Part shown: piece by piece, positions 36,867 to 48,250 of the stretch
Layout of the letters: every line of letters begins with the position of its first letter
How positions within the stretch are numbered: position 1 is the stretch's first letter
Assembly: GCA_023362775.1 (NCBI GenBank)
Contig: JALMGJ010000004.1
Location: 49,594,298-49,658,297, forward strand
Length of the DNA: 64,000 bases
From: Charina bottae
Taxonomy: Eukaryota > Chordata > Lepidosauria > Squamata > Charinaidae
Reading direction: 5' to 3'
The notes under the pieces: generated by a model
Seen by the model: only the letters and a program-made list of their open reading frames with translations
Database searches by the model: none
What the model was told of the DNA's origin: nothing
Program-made: the position numbers and the translations under genes

Positions 36867-39800
36867 CTTTGTTTTGTTTGTTTTTTTGTTAGTAGTTATT
36901 TAAAATAAAAGAGTGAAAAGTAAGCAATTCCATTATTTTATATAACAATCAGCATCCTCCGCCCCAAAGAACCTGTTCAAGAACCACCCCAGGTCCAGTA
37001 ATCACCACACCTTCTCACATCTGTTACAAATTCTGGCCAATCTCTTCTCCCTTTGTGGAATTTAACCCAGGGGTCATGTGTTAAGAGAGGTTCTAAAAGA
37101 ATTGCAATACACATGTGCATAGAGACTGTAGCATGTCAAACCAGGTAGGTAATGTTCTCCTACATATTTTCTTGCACTCCCAAGAAATTGAAAGACATGG
37201 TCCAAACCCTCCTGTCAAATTGTCGTCCCCCCACTTTCCCTGCCCCACTAAATGAAGAAAAACAGTATTACCTGGACCATGTTTTTCTGGTGGAATGTAC
37301 CCTCAAACAAGAAAGAATGATGACTGTCCTATCCACCAGGGGACTGTTGGCGACTATGAGTGAAGAATGTGACAAAATCAGATGGTAGAAGTTACTTCTT
37401 TTCTTCTTTTTTAAAAGAAATAATAATTAAAATAATTTTAATTCTGAAGAAATGTATTTTGATAATCATATTTGGCAAGTCATGTGGTATCATTAATTTC
37501 TCAACATTCACAGTTTTCATTGGGAGAACATTGCAAAATTTTATAAAAGGACTAAATCACTTATTTTTTCCATCTCTGCTTAATAGGTATTAGAAGTCCC
37601 TACTTCTCTACAGTGGCACTTGTGTGCTTCTTTGAGGCTGTTATAAATGGTCTGTATTATTTTCTTTCTAAAGTATGAAAGTATTGTCAAGGGAAAAAAA
37701 TCCCAACATTGATTTCTTTTTTTTCACATTGGGAATGAAGGCAATACAAATAAAAAGGATATACTTTTGTAGGCCATAACTGTTACAGGCTATAATTCCC
37801 ATAAAATAGTTTAAAGGCCAAGCAGTACACACATTTCATTTGCATTAGCTAATCTCCAAGTGCTAATCTTAAGAGATAAGTGAAATGACTGTTGATTTCA
37901 TCCAAACTGTACAGTGTTTTTATCAGGAACATAGCGGGAAAATATGGTCTCACACAAAGGTTATTCATGGTTTAGGAGGCAAAGCTTTGTGAATTAGAGA
38001 GATGGAAAGGATTATAGAGGATAAAAGGATCATCCTTAATATCAAGTTTTATAGCATCTTGTACAGGATGGATTCAGTCTGAATTACATTGTCCATTTAG
38101 GCTGCATGGCATTAAGATATACCTACATCTTCTAACTTCCTATTGCACAGCAAAAGAGACATGTCCCCTTTCTCAATAAGTCCATTTTATTGTCTTTTTT
38201 TAAAGAAATGTAGACAGTAACATTTTATATCAAAGAGAGAGAGAGAGAATGAATTTTTGGGATTAAGACAAAGTAGTGTACATATTGTATGAGTATCAGA
38301 GACTGAGAGAGAGAAAGAAATATTCATATTTCAGGCATCATATTTTAATGACTGAATCATGGTATTTAGAGGGTTCCTGTATCTGTTTAGTGTATTCCCA
38401 CAACAACCATTCCTGAATGTAGAAGATGACTTCAAGTGTTTCCTTGATTCTCCTTCCCTGGCATTGCTTAATTTTGGGCTACTTGTTCTCTTACTGTTTA
38501 CTCTTTAAGGCTGGTTCACTCATCAGTGTTTATTGCTTGACTTTTGGGGTGAATGATCCATCACATGTAGAAATTTCAAATTCCTTCCAGATGGATTAGA
38601 AACATATATTAAATGACCTTAGATGCATTATTCCATCAACCCCACCCCCTTTCCCAATCAGGGACCCTCTAGACCACATTGCCAATCTATATGACCTCAA
38701 GCAGGCATTCTATACTTGTAGAAGTCATACATTTAAAGCATAGTTGTTTGCAAGAGAGAATCATTCTTTGAGTACTCTAGGCAAAGGAACAGGTCTTATC
38801 GGAAACACTCCCATGACTAGTACTTAGAGTATAAAACATCAAAACAGGTGATGGGGTGAGTATGGCTGGTAAACGGTGATCTTAGTATTTGTTCTCACCA
38901 TAGTGATCCTCTAGCTTGTCACAAAAAGGTCTTTTTCAGAATATATGATAAATAATTTGAGAGGATTCAGTAAACCAAGTACACTATGTATTAAATATGT
39001 GATAATATTTGAGACAGGTAGATGATAGATATATAGATAAACATACTATCTGATTGAAGTCATGGTGTATAAGTTTCTTCTCTCAACTTGCTATTATTTT
39101 TTGGATAGAGATCACAATCTGAGCCTGCCAATTTCTACTTTTTTGGCAACAGAAAAGGAAAATTATTAAATACATGAAAAGTAATTATTTGTTCTTGTCT
39201 GAATGTCTTTTTGAAGTCTGTTCCATGGCACATGACTCAAAGACCAAATACAGCTTTTGACATAAAAATATTTATGTATCTGACTTATAAGGGCAAGAGT
39301 ATTGGCAAATTGGGTAAGGGAGCTATTTTTATCAGCATACAGTATCAGAATATTTTCCCCAGGCTATTGTACAAAGATGATGTTAACTACTCTTTGTAAA
39401 TTACATAAACTTTGGCACAATTCAACGGATTCCAATTTATGAATTACTTCTAGTCTATAGCTCACATATCATTTATTAGAAAGTTGATACAAATTCTTTC
39501 AGTGTTACTTTCCCCAGATCAATTTGATTGTGAGCTGCAAACAAACTTTTGAAAGTGTTGAAAGTGTTAGCTTAGTGTCACCTTATAATGCTGCCTGGAA
39601 AAGGTATATTGGCATTTAAATATTTAATATATCCTGATAATGATGGAAGACTTGAATAATCTTTTTTATTTCCTTAAACCAAAGCTCAAGTTTTATTATG
39701 AGCATAATTGACAATGGACCAGGAAACTAGATTGTTATACTTATTTTAAAAGAATTCAGTCTACTTATATGCTCAAATAATTAGTGAGTGTGCCTGTAAG

Positions 39801-40230
39801 TATGAATGCTTACAGATTTATGACTACAGAAGTTATTGAAAACCTGAGTCTATTAAATCAATTGAAGAGTCCATCTGACTTAAACAGGTGTGTTCAAAGA
39901 CATTTGCTATATTTGTTTCTTTTGGCAGTAGTAATAAACCCACAAGATTCATGCTTCAGATTTCTTTCAGTACAGTGGAGCTCATAAGGCCTTATTTAAT
40001 TGCTGTAGTTCATTGCTTGCTAAACTTCCTTGCAATATGCAATAAATCAACTAACTGGCCTGTAACAAAACTCGGTTCACCTGGAATCCTTAGGGCAAAG
40101 GAAGCTATTTACAATAATTACACTTGCCTGACAATTAAAATTTTGGCCATGTTTTCTGTTTATCTACACAAAATATTTGGAACAGGTTTTATTTTTCTAA
40201 TGTATTTTCTTTTTATACTTGGATGATTTT
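36867..40230. other. 3.4 kb AT-rich sequence without recognisable feature
   Basis: Contains short GA runs at about 38236 and 38305 and chance ORFs (37152-37388, 39888-40226) with no recognisable family. Confidence 0.5.
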
Positions 40231-40423
40231 AAGATCCAGATTCTTTTTTTTTTAATTTTATTAAGTTTCAAGCAAAGATAAAAGCTACAGAAAAACAAAA
40301 AACTACGAAGAAAAAAAACTAAAGAAGTGTAGAAACACAAGAGAAAAATTTTCAAAATTACAAAAAGAGGTGACTTCTGACTTTTAACAGCAAGGATATA
40401 CAACAATTTTCCATAATCAATCC

Positions 40424-40760
40424 CTTAAAAGGTAAAGGTTCCCCCGGCACATTTGTGCAGTCGTGTCCAACTCTAGGGGCCGATGCTCATCTCCATTTGT
40501 TAGCCGAAGAGCCAATGTTGTCCGAAGATGCTTCCACAGTCATGTGGCCGGCATGACACATGCGGAACGCTGTTACCTACCCACTGAAGTGGTACCTATT
40601 AATCTACTTGCATTTGCATGCTTTCGAATTGCTAGGTTGGCAAGAGCTGGAGCTAGTGCGGGAGCTCACTCCGCACACAGGACTAGGAATTCGAACCTCC
40701 GAACTTGCGATCTTCCGATCGACAAGCCTGGCGTCTTACCCGCTGAGCCACCATGCCCCT
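40424..40760 (-). mobile_element. Sauria/Squam-type SINE nested in the L1 3' UTR, 10-bp TSD
   Basis: The same SINE family as 26309 and 33860, on minus. The head with GGCTCAGCGGGTAAGACGCC is at the right and the CCTTTTA-type tail at the left. TAATCAATCC at 40414-40423 and 40761-40770 is a perfect TSD lying inside the L1 derivative, so the SINE is the younger insertion. Confidence 0.9.
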
Positions 40761-41221
40761 TAATCAATCCGTTACTCTATATTAAACCAAAATCACTTTA
40801 TTTCTATAAATCATTCCATTGGCACATTATAAAAATCACTAAATACAGTTGCTCCCTCCCCTTATATTAAAAGAAAAAATATATACAGTATATAAACCTC
40901 CTAATTAACTCCCCCCATAGATAACATTTATTTAATTAATTCCTTCCTACTACTATTCTATACATTCCTGTCTACTATAATAAAGATCAAACTAAAAAAC
41001 ATATAAATTGTCTGCCATTTTACTTGATAATACAACAATTTTAATAATCTTAATCATATTAAACCCCAAACCAACATTTATTATTCTTTTTATTATACCT
41101 TAATAATCTTAATCCAAATCATTAAAGATAAATGAAATCAGCCAAACACTAAAAGCAATCCAGATAAATAGTCTTAAACCCTTATCCCACTTCAAAATAA
41201 ACCAGAGCATTTACACAATGT

Positions 41222-41638
41222 TCACAGAGCTTTTTTCTTAAAAAAATTGAACAGCCCAACTGCCCCCCTCAAAAACTCCGACTTCTCTTCAGGAGACCTC
41301 CCATACATAATAACCCCTTCTTTTCCATGGTGTTCCATCAGAAAATCAATTTCACTTATGGCTTGCAACTCAATCTCTCCCTTCAATTTCTTCAACTCGA
41401 CTATCCGATCTTCATCCAGCATTTCAACAGAAGTCCCGATCTCACTCTTAGAAGAGACATTTCTGTCGCTGTTAAATTCCTCAGTTTCATCCAGGACATC
41501 CCCAACCAGATGACAAATTTTAGACCTCATATTTTCTGCAATGTCCTGAATACCTTGCATAAAAACTTGGTAGGAATCAGAAAGTAACTGTTTAAAATCT
41601 TGTTGGAAGTCAGAGAAAGTCTGTTTAAAATCCTCCAT
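41222..41638 (-). CDS. 138-codon ORF of the L1 derivative (possible ORF1-like N-terminus)
   Basis: An uninterrupted frame from ATG at 41638 to the stop at 41222. The N-terminus MEDFKQTFSDFQQDFKQLL is amphipathic with regular hydrophobic spacing. An acidic middle (DVLDETEEFNSD) and a charged helix-like stretch (EDRIVELKKLKGEIELQ) follow, and it ends in a basic FFKKKAL. This composition fits a short coiled-coil protein of ORF1 type but lacks the RNA-recognition and C-terminal domains of full L1 ORF1. It lies directly downstream of the 5' UTR-like region. I do not recognise a specific family and cannot show that it is translated. Confidence 0.45.
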   Translation of the reverse strand: MEDFKQTFSDFQQDFKQLLSDSYQVFMQGIQDIAENMRSKICHLVGDVLDETEEFNSDRNVSSKSEIGTSVEMLDEDRIVELKKLKGEIELQAISEIDFLMEHHGKEGVIMYGRSPEEKSEFLRGAVGLFNFFKKKAL

Positions 41639-42354
41639 GTCTCAAGCAGTAGATTATGGTGCCCCCTAAGAGCTTAACCAGTGAAAGTCAAAGATATGAA
41701 AGGATTCTGGAATGTGTTTACATAAACAAAAGTGAGATATGCAGACAGTTCCCCAGGGAAAGTAGAAGCAGAAAACTGAAAGTTCAAACAGCTGATTCAT
41801 CATGTAGAAAAATGCTAACATGTTCAAATTTAGTACAGAAATAATAACAGGTAGACAATTATTTACTCTCAATCCTCCTTAATATTTGGATGGAAAACAA
41901 AGTCCAAAACTTTAAAAGGATTTTTTTAAAAATTGATCCCCAAAATAACGATAAGCACCAAGAGAACCCGCTTCTCCTTGCTGTAGAAAGCCTCTCTTAG
42001 GGTATGCGTACTTAAAAGAAATATAAATTGGGTGATTTAGAAATGGGGTGGCTGGTCTTAATGTCCCTTTAAGACTACAGCGTGGCTTGGAAATGGTGAC
42101 ATCCCAGCCTCCTGGCTAGCTCTTACCAGTCGAGCGCGAACGCTGTTTGTGATCTTCTGGCTGCAAGCAGCCGTCTGGAGGACAGATGGGGTGATTCCAG
42201 GCGTTTTTCTTTTTCCAGGAAAACACTCCTGGGCTTCAGGAAAAACCTGCCTGAGCCCGAAAAAACTGCCGTGTTGTCAGTTCTGCCCGCTGAGACCATG
42301 GGCACAGCTGTTCAGTCCGCCGTGTCCCCACCGGAAGTCAAGATCCATATTCTT

Positions 42355-43636
42355 GTTTCTGTACTTGCGGCTGGCTGATGTCTTCATTTGCTGCTTGTTC
42401 TGTCAAGCAATTGAAGAGAACAGATGAGAATGTGTAGAGCAAATGGTCAGGTGCTTTGTCTGTTAAACTCAAATTCTGTTTTGTATAATAAACAAGCTAA
42501 AGAAACATAAAGCCAAGAAACTGTAACTCTTTCATGCAAGTAGCCATTTTTGTATGAATTCCTGCCAAAAGGACATCTTCAATTGATTTCAAAACATTGC
42601 AGCTTCTCCAGTTTGTTGTACTAATTACATTTAGAATTTGCTACAAATTATGTCCCAGTTATTTAATAAAACTAGACTTCAATTATGCATTTCTTCATCT
42701 CTTCAGAAAAAAAAATGTCCTGATTTCAAACAAATAATGGTAATATAATATTTATAAGACTTTGGGAATTATTTTGCATTGGGAGGTCTGAATAATGATA
42801 ATTTTCTTTGGGGTTCTGCTTATCATCAGTTAGCATAGCAGATTTATCTTTTTAAAAAAATAGTGCTTTGACCGAGATATTTTTTTAAAAAAAACAATTT
42901 CATACCTGACTGAAATGAATTGTTAGCTCATGAACAATGAGCTCATGAATGGAAAAACTGAATATGATAATACAATAAATGTTTTAAGGACTTGGTTTAT
43001 TAGACTTTGGGATACAGTTGGCAATTTTTTCAGTTGCATTCCACCTCCATTTAACCAAACTAATTGAGGGTTTGTGGATTAAATTGAGTTTGTCTGTTAA
43101 ACTGAGATTTTACTGCAAATGAATCCATTTACATCAATTAGGTAATTACACAAATGAAGTAAATGGCACAGATGATGCAAATTTGAACATAAAGATACCT
43201 TCTCCTTCCAAATTGTCTGTTAAATCAAAGTTCAATTGTGTTTAAAAACCATTATAATCTTGAAGGACAGTTTTAGTTGATGCCATCTGGGACTGGAAGG
43301 ATAGAAAAGCAGGGAGATTTATCAGATAAACTGGGCTAAACAGTTTGGAACTTCATAAGGTTGTGAAGTCTTTGACCTCACACCCCAAAGAATGGTTCTA
43401 ATATAATGTGTAATGTGATTGTATCAGCCAATCCTAGTTAACACTAAGTCTTCATATTTCTAGATTAGTAATGGTAGACCAGATCAGGAAACTGATCACT
43501 ATAACTATACTTTATTGAGATAGGCTATCATAACAGAATCTTGCAGGTCTGCTTGTGTTTTACCTTTTCTCTGTCTTATACCCATTGAGTCAGGGAAGAG
43601 CCAGTCTGGCTTTTCTCCTAACACTATTTCCTTAAG
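42355..43636. other. AT-rich sequence without recognisable feature
   Basis: No recognisable feature. Confidence 0.5.
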
Positions 43637-43644
43637 GCTTAAGG

Positions 43645-43778
43645 CAGAGCTTTCCAAACTGTGTGTCATGACACAAAAGTGTGTCACCACACAACATCAT
43701 CAGTGCTTCCGGGTTTTCCCGTGGCGACACACCAACGGCGGTTAGTGTGTCGCCGCGGGAAAACTTTGGAAAGCCCTG
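43645..43778. mobile_element. hAT-type MITE, 134 bp
   Basis: The ends are CAGAGCTTTCCAAACTG on the left and ACTTTGGAAAGCCCTG on the right, in inverted orientation. The perfect 8-bp TSD GCTTAAGG lies at 43637-43644 and 43779-43786. It shares its ends and the GCGACACACCAACGGCGG block with the larger element at 34529. Confidence 0.9.
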
Positions 43779-43786
43779 GCTTAAGG

Positions 43787-44687
43787 AATGGTTCTGCTCT
43801 TGTTTATGTAAAACTTCCAAATAGTCCCCTCAAGACCATCTCATGGCTCTCTACACCATCCTAACTATATATTCAGCACTGTAATAATTAAATGATAGGT
43901 CAGCAAAAAATTACTATATTTGTTTAGCCACAGCCCTGGAATTCTTACTAGACTGTAACTGTATATGTCAAAGGAAGGGAAACTTAATAAAATACAGTGG
44001 TGTGTCATATATGAACTATGAATATTAAATAATACTCTTTCCATTTTAATTAACACAAATAAATTATTATAAATAAATTTGATTTACATAAATTAAAAAT
44101 ACATTGAATTTAATTTTTCTCCTGCATTCATTCACTTTTGAAATGTAACCTCCAGCACATCTCTTAAAGCCAAGTTAGTATTTGGTCCACAAAAATGGAG
44201 CCTTCAAATCAGTCCTCCAAGTAGGAGCCAGACTTTGAAAACCCAGCTCCCTTGTATTCCAATGCAAAGCCTATCTAGGAAGGTTCTTTGAATAATCATA
44301 TAAAAAGCTGCTAATAAATCAAGGCTACTGATTTGGTACAGGAAATTGCAAAGTGATACTTAGGAATGCAGGATTAACAATTGACCTACAATTGCTCTAC
44401 TCAGGGGGGTCTAGAATTTTATTCCAGATCTGTGTATAATTGCATAGAGTTCTTTTGGTAAAAACTAGAGAATATAGGTCCATATAAAAGCCTCTAAAAA
44501 CTGATAGACAATATTATTTGTCTCCAAAGTTGTAATGGAGTTGGACAGCTTGTAAGTTTAATAAAATAAAATAATGAAAATTCTACTCAGTTGCTTGGTT
44601 GAAAAAAACAAGTGAACACCTCATGAGATTTTGTCATAAATTTGTGTTTTCGTTGTACAGGATATCATGAAGATCTCCATTTATATT
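43787..44687. other. AT-rich sequence without recognisable feature
   Basis: No recognisable feature. Confidence 0.5.
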
Positions 44688-44695
44688 CTCTATAC

Positions 44696-44971
44696 CAGGG
44701 GTGGGGAACGTCCAGCCTTTGGGCCATATAAGGCCCGCGAAATCATTTGGTCTGGCCCTGCCAAGGCAACCACAGGCGGGACTCGAAATTCAATAAATCT
44801 AGGAGCTCCCGCCCGTAAATCCCGCCCCCTTCTTGGCAATTGACTCCAGCCTGCAAACCCCACCCCCTGGTGCTTGTGATTGGCTCCTGCCGGCAAACCC
44901 CACCCCCGGTCCGCAAATGATGTTATAAATATCCCAATGGCCCTTGGCAGAAAAAAGGTTCCCCACCCCTG
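44696..44971. mobile_element. hAT-type non-autonomous DNA transposon, 276 bp
   Basis: TIRs are CAGGGGTGGGGAAC on the left and GTTCCCCACCCCTG on the right. The perfect 8-bp TSD CTCTATAC lies at 44688-44695 and 44972-44979. The GC-rich interior with GGCCCGCGAAATC recalls Charlie/Tip100-like hAT derivatives. ORFs inside have no transposase similarity that I can see. The perfect TSD and near-perfect TIRs suggest a recent insertion. Confidence 0.92.
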
Positions 44972-45179
44972 CTCTATACAGTATATTGAAGGATATGGAA
45001 AAGGCAAAACTGTTTTTTGGGAGGGTTGGCTATGGCATTACCTAAGCTACTGTGAATACAACATCATAGTTGTCTGTTCTTAATCCTACCTTATTTTATT
45101 TTGACTCTGAAATAAATCCCCCCCAGTTCCTAAAAACTTTCCAGCGTTCTTTATAATTTTTAGTTTAATTTTTTGTTGT

Positions 45180-48100
45180 TTATTCGTTCAGTCGTTTCCG
45201 ACTCTTCGTGACTTCATGGACCAGTCCACGCCAGAGCTTTCTGTCGGCCGTCACCATCCCCAGCTCCCCAATGGTTGAGTCCGTCACCTCCAGAATACCA
45301 TCCATCCATCTTGCCCTTGGTCGGCCCCTCTTCCTTTTGCCTTCCACTTTTCCTAGCATCAGCTTCTTCTCCAGGGTATCCTGTCTTCTCATTATGTGGC
45401 CAAAGTACTTCAGTTTTGCCTTTAATATCATTCCCTCAAGTGAGCAGTCTGGCTTGATTTCCTGGAGTATGGACTGGTTTGATCTTCTTGCAGTCCAAGG
45501 CACTCTCAGAATTTTCCTCCAACACCACAGTTCAAAAGCATCTATCTTCCTTTGCTCAGCCTTCCTTATGGTCCAGCTCTCGCAGCCATAGGTTACTACA
45601 GGGAATACCATTGCTTTAACTATGCGGACCTTTGTTGTCAGTGTGATGTCTCTGCTCTTAACTATTTTATCAAGATTTGCCATTGCTCTCCTCCCAAGAA
45701 GTAGACGTCTTCTGATTTCCTGGCTGCAGTCAGCGTCTGCAGTAATCTTTGCGCCTAGAAATACAAAGTCTGTCACTGCCTCCACTTTTTCTCCCTCTAT
45801 TTGCCAGTCATCAATCAAGCTCGTTGCCATAATCTTGGTTTTTTTGAGGTTTAACTGCAGCCCAGCTTTTGCACTTTCTTCTTTCACCTTCGTCATAAGG
45901 CTCCTCAACTCCTCCTCGCTTTCAGCCATCAAAGTGGTATCATCTGCATATCTGAGATTGTTAATGTTTCTTCCAGCGATTTTAACTCCAGCCTTGGATT
46001 CCTCAAGCCCAGCATGTCGCATGATGTGTTCTGCGTACAGGTTGAATAGGTAGGGTGAGAGTATACAACCCTGCCGTACTCCTTTCCCAATCTTAAACCA
46101 GTCCGTTGTTCCGTGCTCTGTTCTTACTGTTGCTACTTGGTCGTTATACAGATTCCTCAGGAGGCAGACAAGATGACGTGGTATCCCCATACCACCAAGA
46201 ACTTGCCACAATTTGTTATGATCCACACAGTCAAAGGCTTTAGAATAGTCAATAAAACAGAAATAGATGTTTTTCTGAAACTCCCTGGCTTTCTCCATTA
46301 TCCAGCGGATATTGGCAATTTGGTCTCTAGTTCCTCTGCCTTTTCTAAACCCAGCTTGTACATCTGGCAATTCTCGCTCCATGAATTGCTGGAGTCTACC
46401 TTGCAAGATCTTGAGCATTACCTTACTGGCATGTGAAATAAGTGCCACTGTTCGATAGTTTGAACATTCTTTAGTGCTTCCCTTTTTTGGTATGGGGATA
46501 TAAGTTGATTTTTTCCAATCTGATGGCCATTCTTGTGTTTTCCAAATTTGCTGGCATATGGCATGCATCACCTTGACAGCATCATCTTGCAAGATTTTAA
46601 ACAGTTCAGCTGGGATACCGTCGTCTCCTGCTGCCTTGTTATTAGCAATGCTTCTTAAGGCCCATTCAACCTCACTCTTCAGGATGTCTGGCTCTAACTC
46701 ACTGACCACACCATCAAAGCTATCTCCAATATTATTATCCTTCCTATACAGATCTTCCGTATATTCTTGCCACCTTTTCTTGATCTCTTCTGCTTCTGTT
46801 AGGTCCTTACCATCTTTGTTTTTGATCATACCCATTTTTGCCTGGAATTTACCTCCGATGTTTCTAATTTTCTGGAAGAGGTCTCTTGTCCTTCCTATCC
46901 TATTGTCTTCTTCCACTTCCGCACATTGCTTGTTTAAAAATAATTCCTTATCTCTTCTGGCTAACCTCTGGAATTTTGCATTTAATTGGGCATATCTCCC
47001 CCTATCACTGTTGCCTTTTGCTTTCCTTCTTTCTTGGGCTACTTCCAGTGTTTCAGCAGACAGCCATCTTGCCTTCTTGGTTTTCTTTTTCTTTGGGACG
47101 TTTTTTGTTGCCGCCTCCTGAACAATGTTGCGAACTTCTGTCCATAGTTCTTCTGGGACCCTATCTACTAAATCTAGTCCCTTAAATCTATTCTTCACCT
47201 CCACTGCATATTCCTTAGGAATATTAGTGAGCTCATATCTAACTGATCTGTGGGTCTTCCCTATTCTCTTTAGTCTGATTCTAAATTTTGCAATAAGAAG
47301 TTCGTGATCTGAACTACAGTCAGCTCCAGGTCTTGTTTTTACCGACTGTATAGATGTCCGCCACCTTTGGCTGCAAAGGATGTAGTCAATCTGATTTCGG
47401 TGTCGACCATCTGGTGAAGTCCATGTATAAAGTCGTCTTTTAGGTTGTTGGAAGAGAGTGTTTGTTATGCACAGTGAGTTGTCTTGGCAAAATTCTATCA
47501 GCCTATGTCCTGCTTCATTTTGTTCTCCCAGACCATGCTTGCCTGTAATTCCAGGTGTCGTCTGACTACCCACCTTAGCATTCCAGTCTCCTGTAATGAA
47601 AATAACATCTCTTTTTGGTGTATTATCCAGTAGGTGCTGCAGATCCTCATAGAACTGATCTACTTCTGCTTCTTCGGCATCTGTGGTTGGGGCGTATATT
47701 TGGATCACTGTGATGTTAAATGGCTTACCCTGAATTCGAATTGAGATCATTCTATCGTTTTTTGGATTGTATCCAAGCACTGCTTTAGCCACTTTATTAT
47801 TAATTATGAAGGCTACTCCATTTCTTCTGTGGTCCTCTTGTCCACAGTAGTAGATCTGGTGGTCATCTGATGTGAAGTGGCCCATCCCAGTCCATTTCAG
47901 TTCACTGACACCTAAAATGTCTATATTTAATCTTGACATCTCACCAATAACCACATCCAATTTGCCCTGGCTCATAGATCTTACATTCCAGGTTCCTATG
48001 GTGTGTTGATCTTTAGAACATCGGATTCGTCGTTCACCACCAGCACCGTCGGCCGCTAGCCGTCCTTTCGGCTTTGAGCTAGCTGCGTCATCACGTCTGG

Positions 48101-48212
48101 GGCTAGTTGAACGTATCCTCTGTTCCTCCCCAGTAGCATTTTGACCATCTTCCGACCTGGGAGTCCCATCTTCCGATGGTATACCGACATATCTTTGGTT
48201 GTACTGATCCAT
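45180..48212 (-). CDS. BovB endonuclease-reverse transcriptase polyprotein (1010 aa), intact
   Basis: This is the single protein that drives target-primed reverse transcription of the element. Residues about 70-311 form the AP-like endonuclease: TIGTWNVRSM (71-80), SELKWTGMG with the catalytic Glu (103-111), QIYAPTTD (171-178), FITGDWNAKVG (205-215), RNQIDYILC (272-280) and the terminal SDHELL (301-306). Residues about 340-560 are a basic linker (NVPKKKKTKKARW at 371-383). The RT spans about 565-830: FRKGRGTRDQIANI (622-635), motif A FIDYSKAFDCVD (653-664), VRQGCILSP (712-720) and the catalytic YADD at 755-758 (45939-45950). The C-terminal domain has YGCESWTI (875-882) and FELWCWRKILRVPW (893-906). 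All expected catalytic residues are present. The start is the first ATG, in MDQYNQRY context, conserved in the copy at 1451. A longer start cannot be excluded. Confidence 0.95.
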   Translation of the reverse strand: MDQYNQRYVGIPSEDGTPRSEDGQNATGEEQRIRSTSPRRDDAASSKPKGRLAADGAGGERRIRCSKDQHTIGTWNVRSMSQGKLDVVIGEMSRLNIDILGVSELKWTGMGHFTSDDHQIYYCGQEDHRRNGVAFIINNKVAKAVLGYNPKNDRMISIRIQGKPFNITVIQIYAPTTDAEEAEVDQFYEDLQHLLDNTPKRDVIFITGDWNAKVGSQTTPGITGKHGLGEQNEAGHRLIEFCQDNSLCITNTLFQQPKRRLYTWTSPDGRHRNQIDYILCSQRWRTSIQSVKTRPGADCSSDHELLIAKFRIRLKRIGKTHRSVRYELTNIPKEYAVEVKNRFKGLDLVDRVPEELWTEVRNIVQEAATKNVPKKKKTKKARWLSAETLEVAQERRKAKGNSDRGRYAQLNAKFQRLARRDKELFLNKQCAEVEEDNRIGRTRDLFQKIRNIGGKFQAKMGMIKNKDGKDLTEAEEIKKRWQEYTEDLYRKDNNIGDSFDGVVSELEPDILKSEVEWALRSIANNKAAGDDGIPAELFKILQDDAVKVMHAICQQIWKTQEWPSDWKKSTYIPIPKKGSTKECSNYRTVALISHASKVMLKILQGRLQQFMERELPDVQAGFRKGRGTRDQIANIRWIMEKAREFQKNIYFCFIDYSKAFDCVDHNKLWQVLGGMGIPRHLVCLLRNLYNDQVATVRTEHGTTDWFKIGKGVRQGCILSPYLFNLYAEHIMRHAGLEESKAGVKIAGRNINNLRYADDTTLMAESEEELRSLMTKVKEESAKAGLQLNLKKTKIMATSLIDDWQIEGEKVEAVTDFVFLGAKITADADCSQEIRRRLLLGRRAMANLDKIVKSRDITLTTKVRIVKAMVFPVVTYGCESWTIRKAEQRKIDAFELWCWRKILRVPWTARRSNQSILQEIKPDCSLEGMILKAKLKYFGHIMRRQDTLEKKLMLGKVEGKRKRGRPRARWMDGILEVTDSTIGELGMVTADRKLWRGLVHEVTKSRKRLNE

Positions 48213-48250
48213 TTAGTTTTCATGGCAAGAATACTGGGGTGGGTTGCCAT
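48056..48250 (-). CDS. Small overlapping ORF (64 codons) at the BovB 5' end
   Basis: This frame opens 38 bp upstream of the main ORF start and overlaps it in another frame. It reads MATHPSILAMKTKWISTTKD and ends before the endonuclease. The same ORF with the same length exists in the copy at 1295-1489. RTE-clade elements often have a short ORF1 overlapping ORF2, so it may be that ORF. It could also be a by-product of the strongly conserved nucleotide sequence, and it has no recognisable domain. Confidence 0.3.
   Translation of the reverse strand: MATHPSILAMKTKWISTTKDMSVYHRKMGLPGRKMVKMLLGRNRGYVQLAPDVMTQLAQSRKDG

Larger units (their letters stand above)
40246..42339 (-). mobile_element. L1 deletion derivative with both UTR-like ends, 15-bp TSD
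   Basis: AAGATCCAGATTCTT at 40231-40245 and the same with one mismatch at 42340-42354 bracket the block. On minus, the right end is GC-rich and looks like an L1 5' UTR (starts TGACTTCCGGTGGGG). A 138-codon ORF follows, then a long AT-rich 3' UTR ending CTTAATAAAATT plus poly(A). ORF2 is absent. A SINE was later inserted in the 3' UTR (40424-40760). This suggests a non-autonomous L1 that could use a full-length L1's machinery; the L1 assignment rests on the end structure, not on a domain. Confidence 0.65.

Noticed and set aside
37152..37388. 78-codon ORF with a plausible composition
   Set aside because: No recognisable family, no splice or promoter evidence; length within chance expectation.
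46558..47121. 187-codon plus-strand ORF, also seen at 19-360 and other antisense ORFs across BovB copies
   Set aside because: They are antisense shadows of the BovB ORF and repeat wherever BovB occurs.
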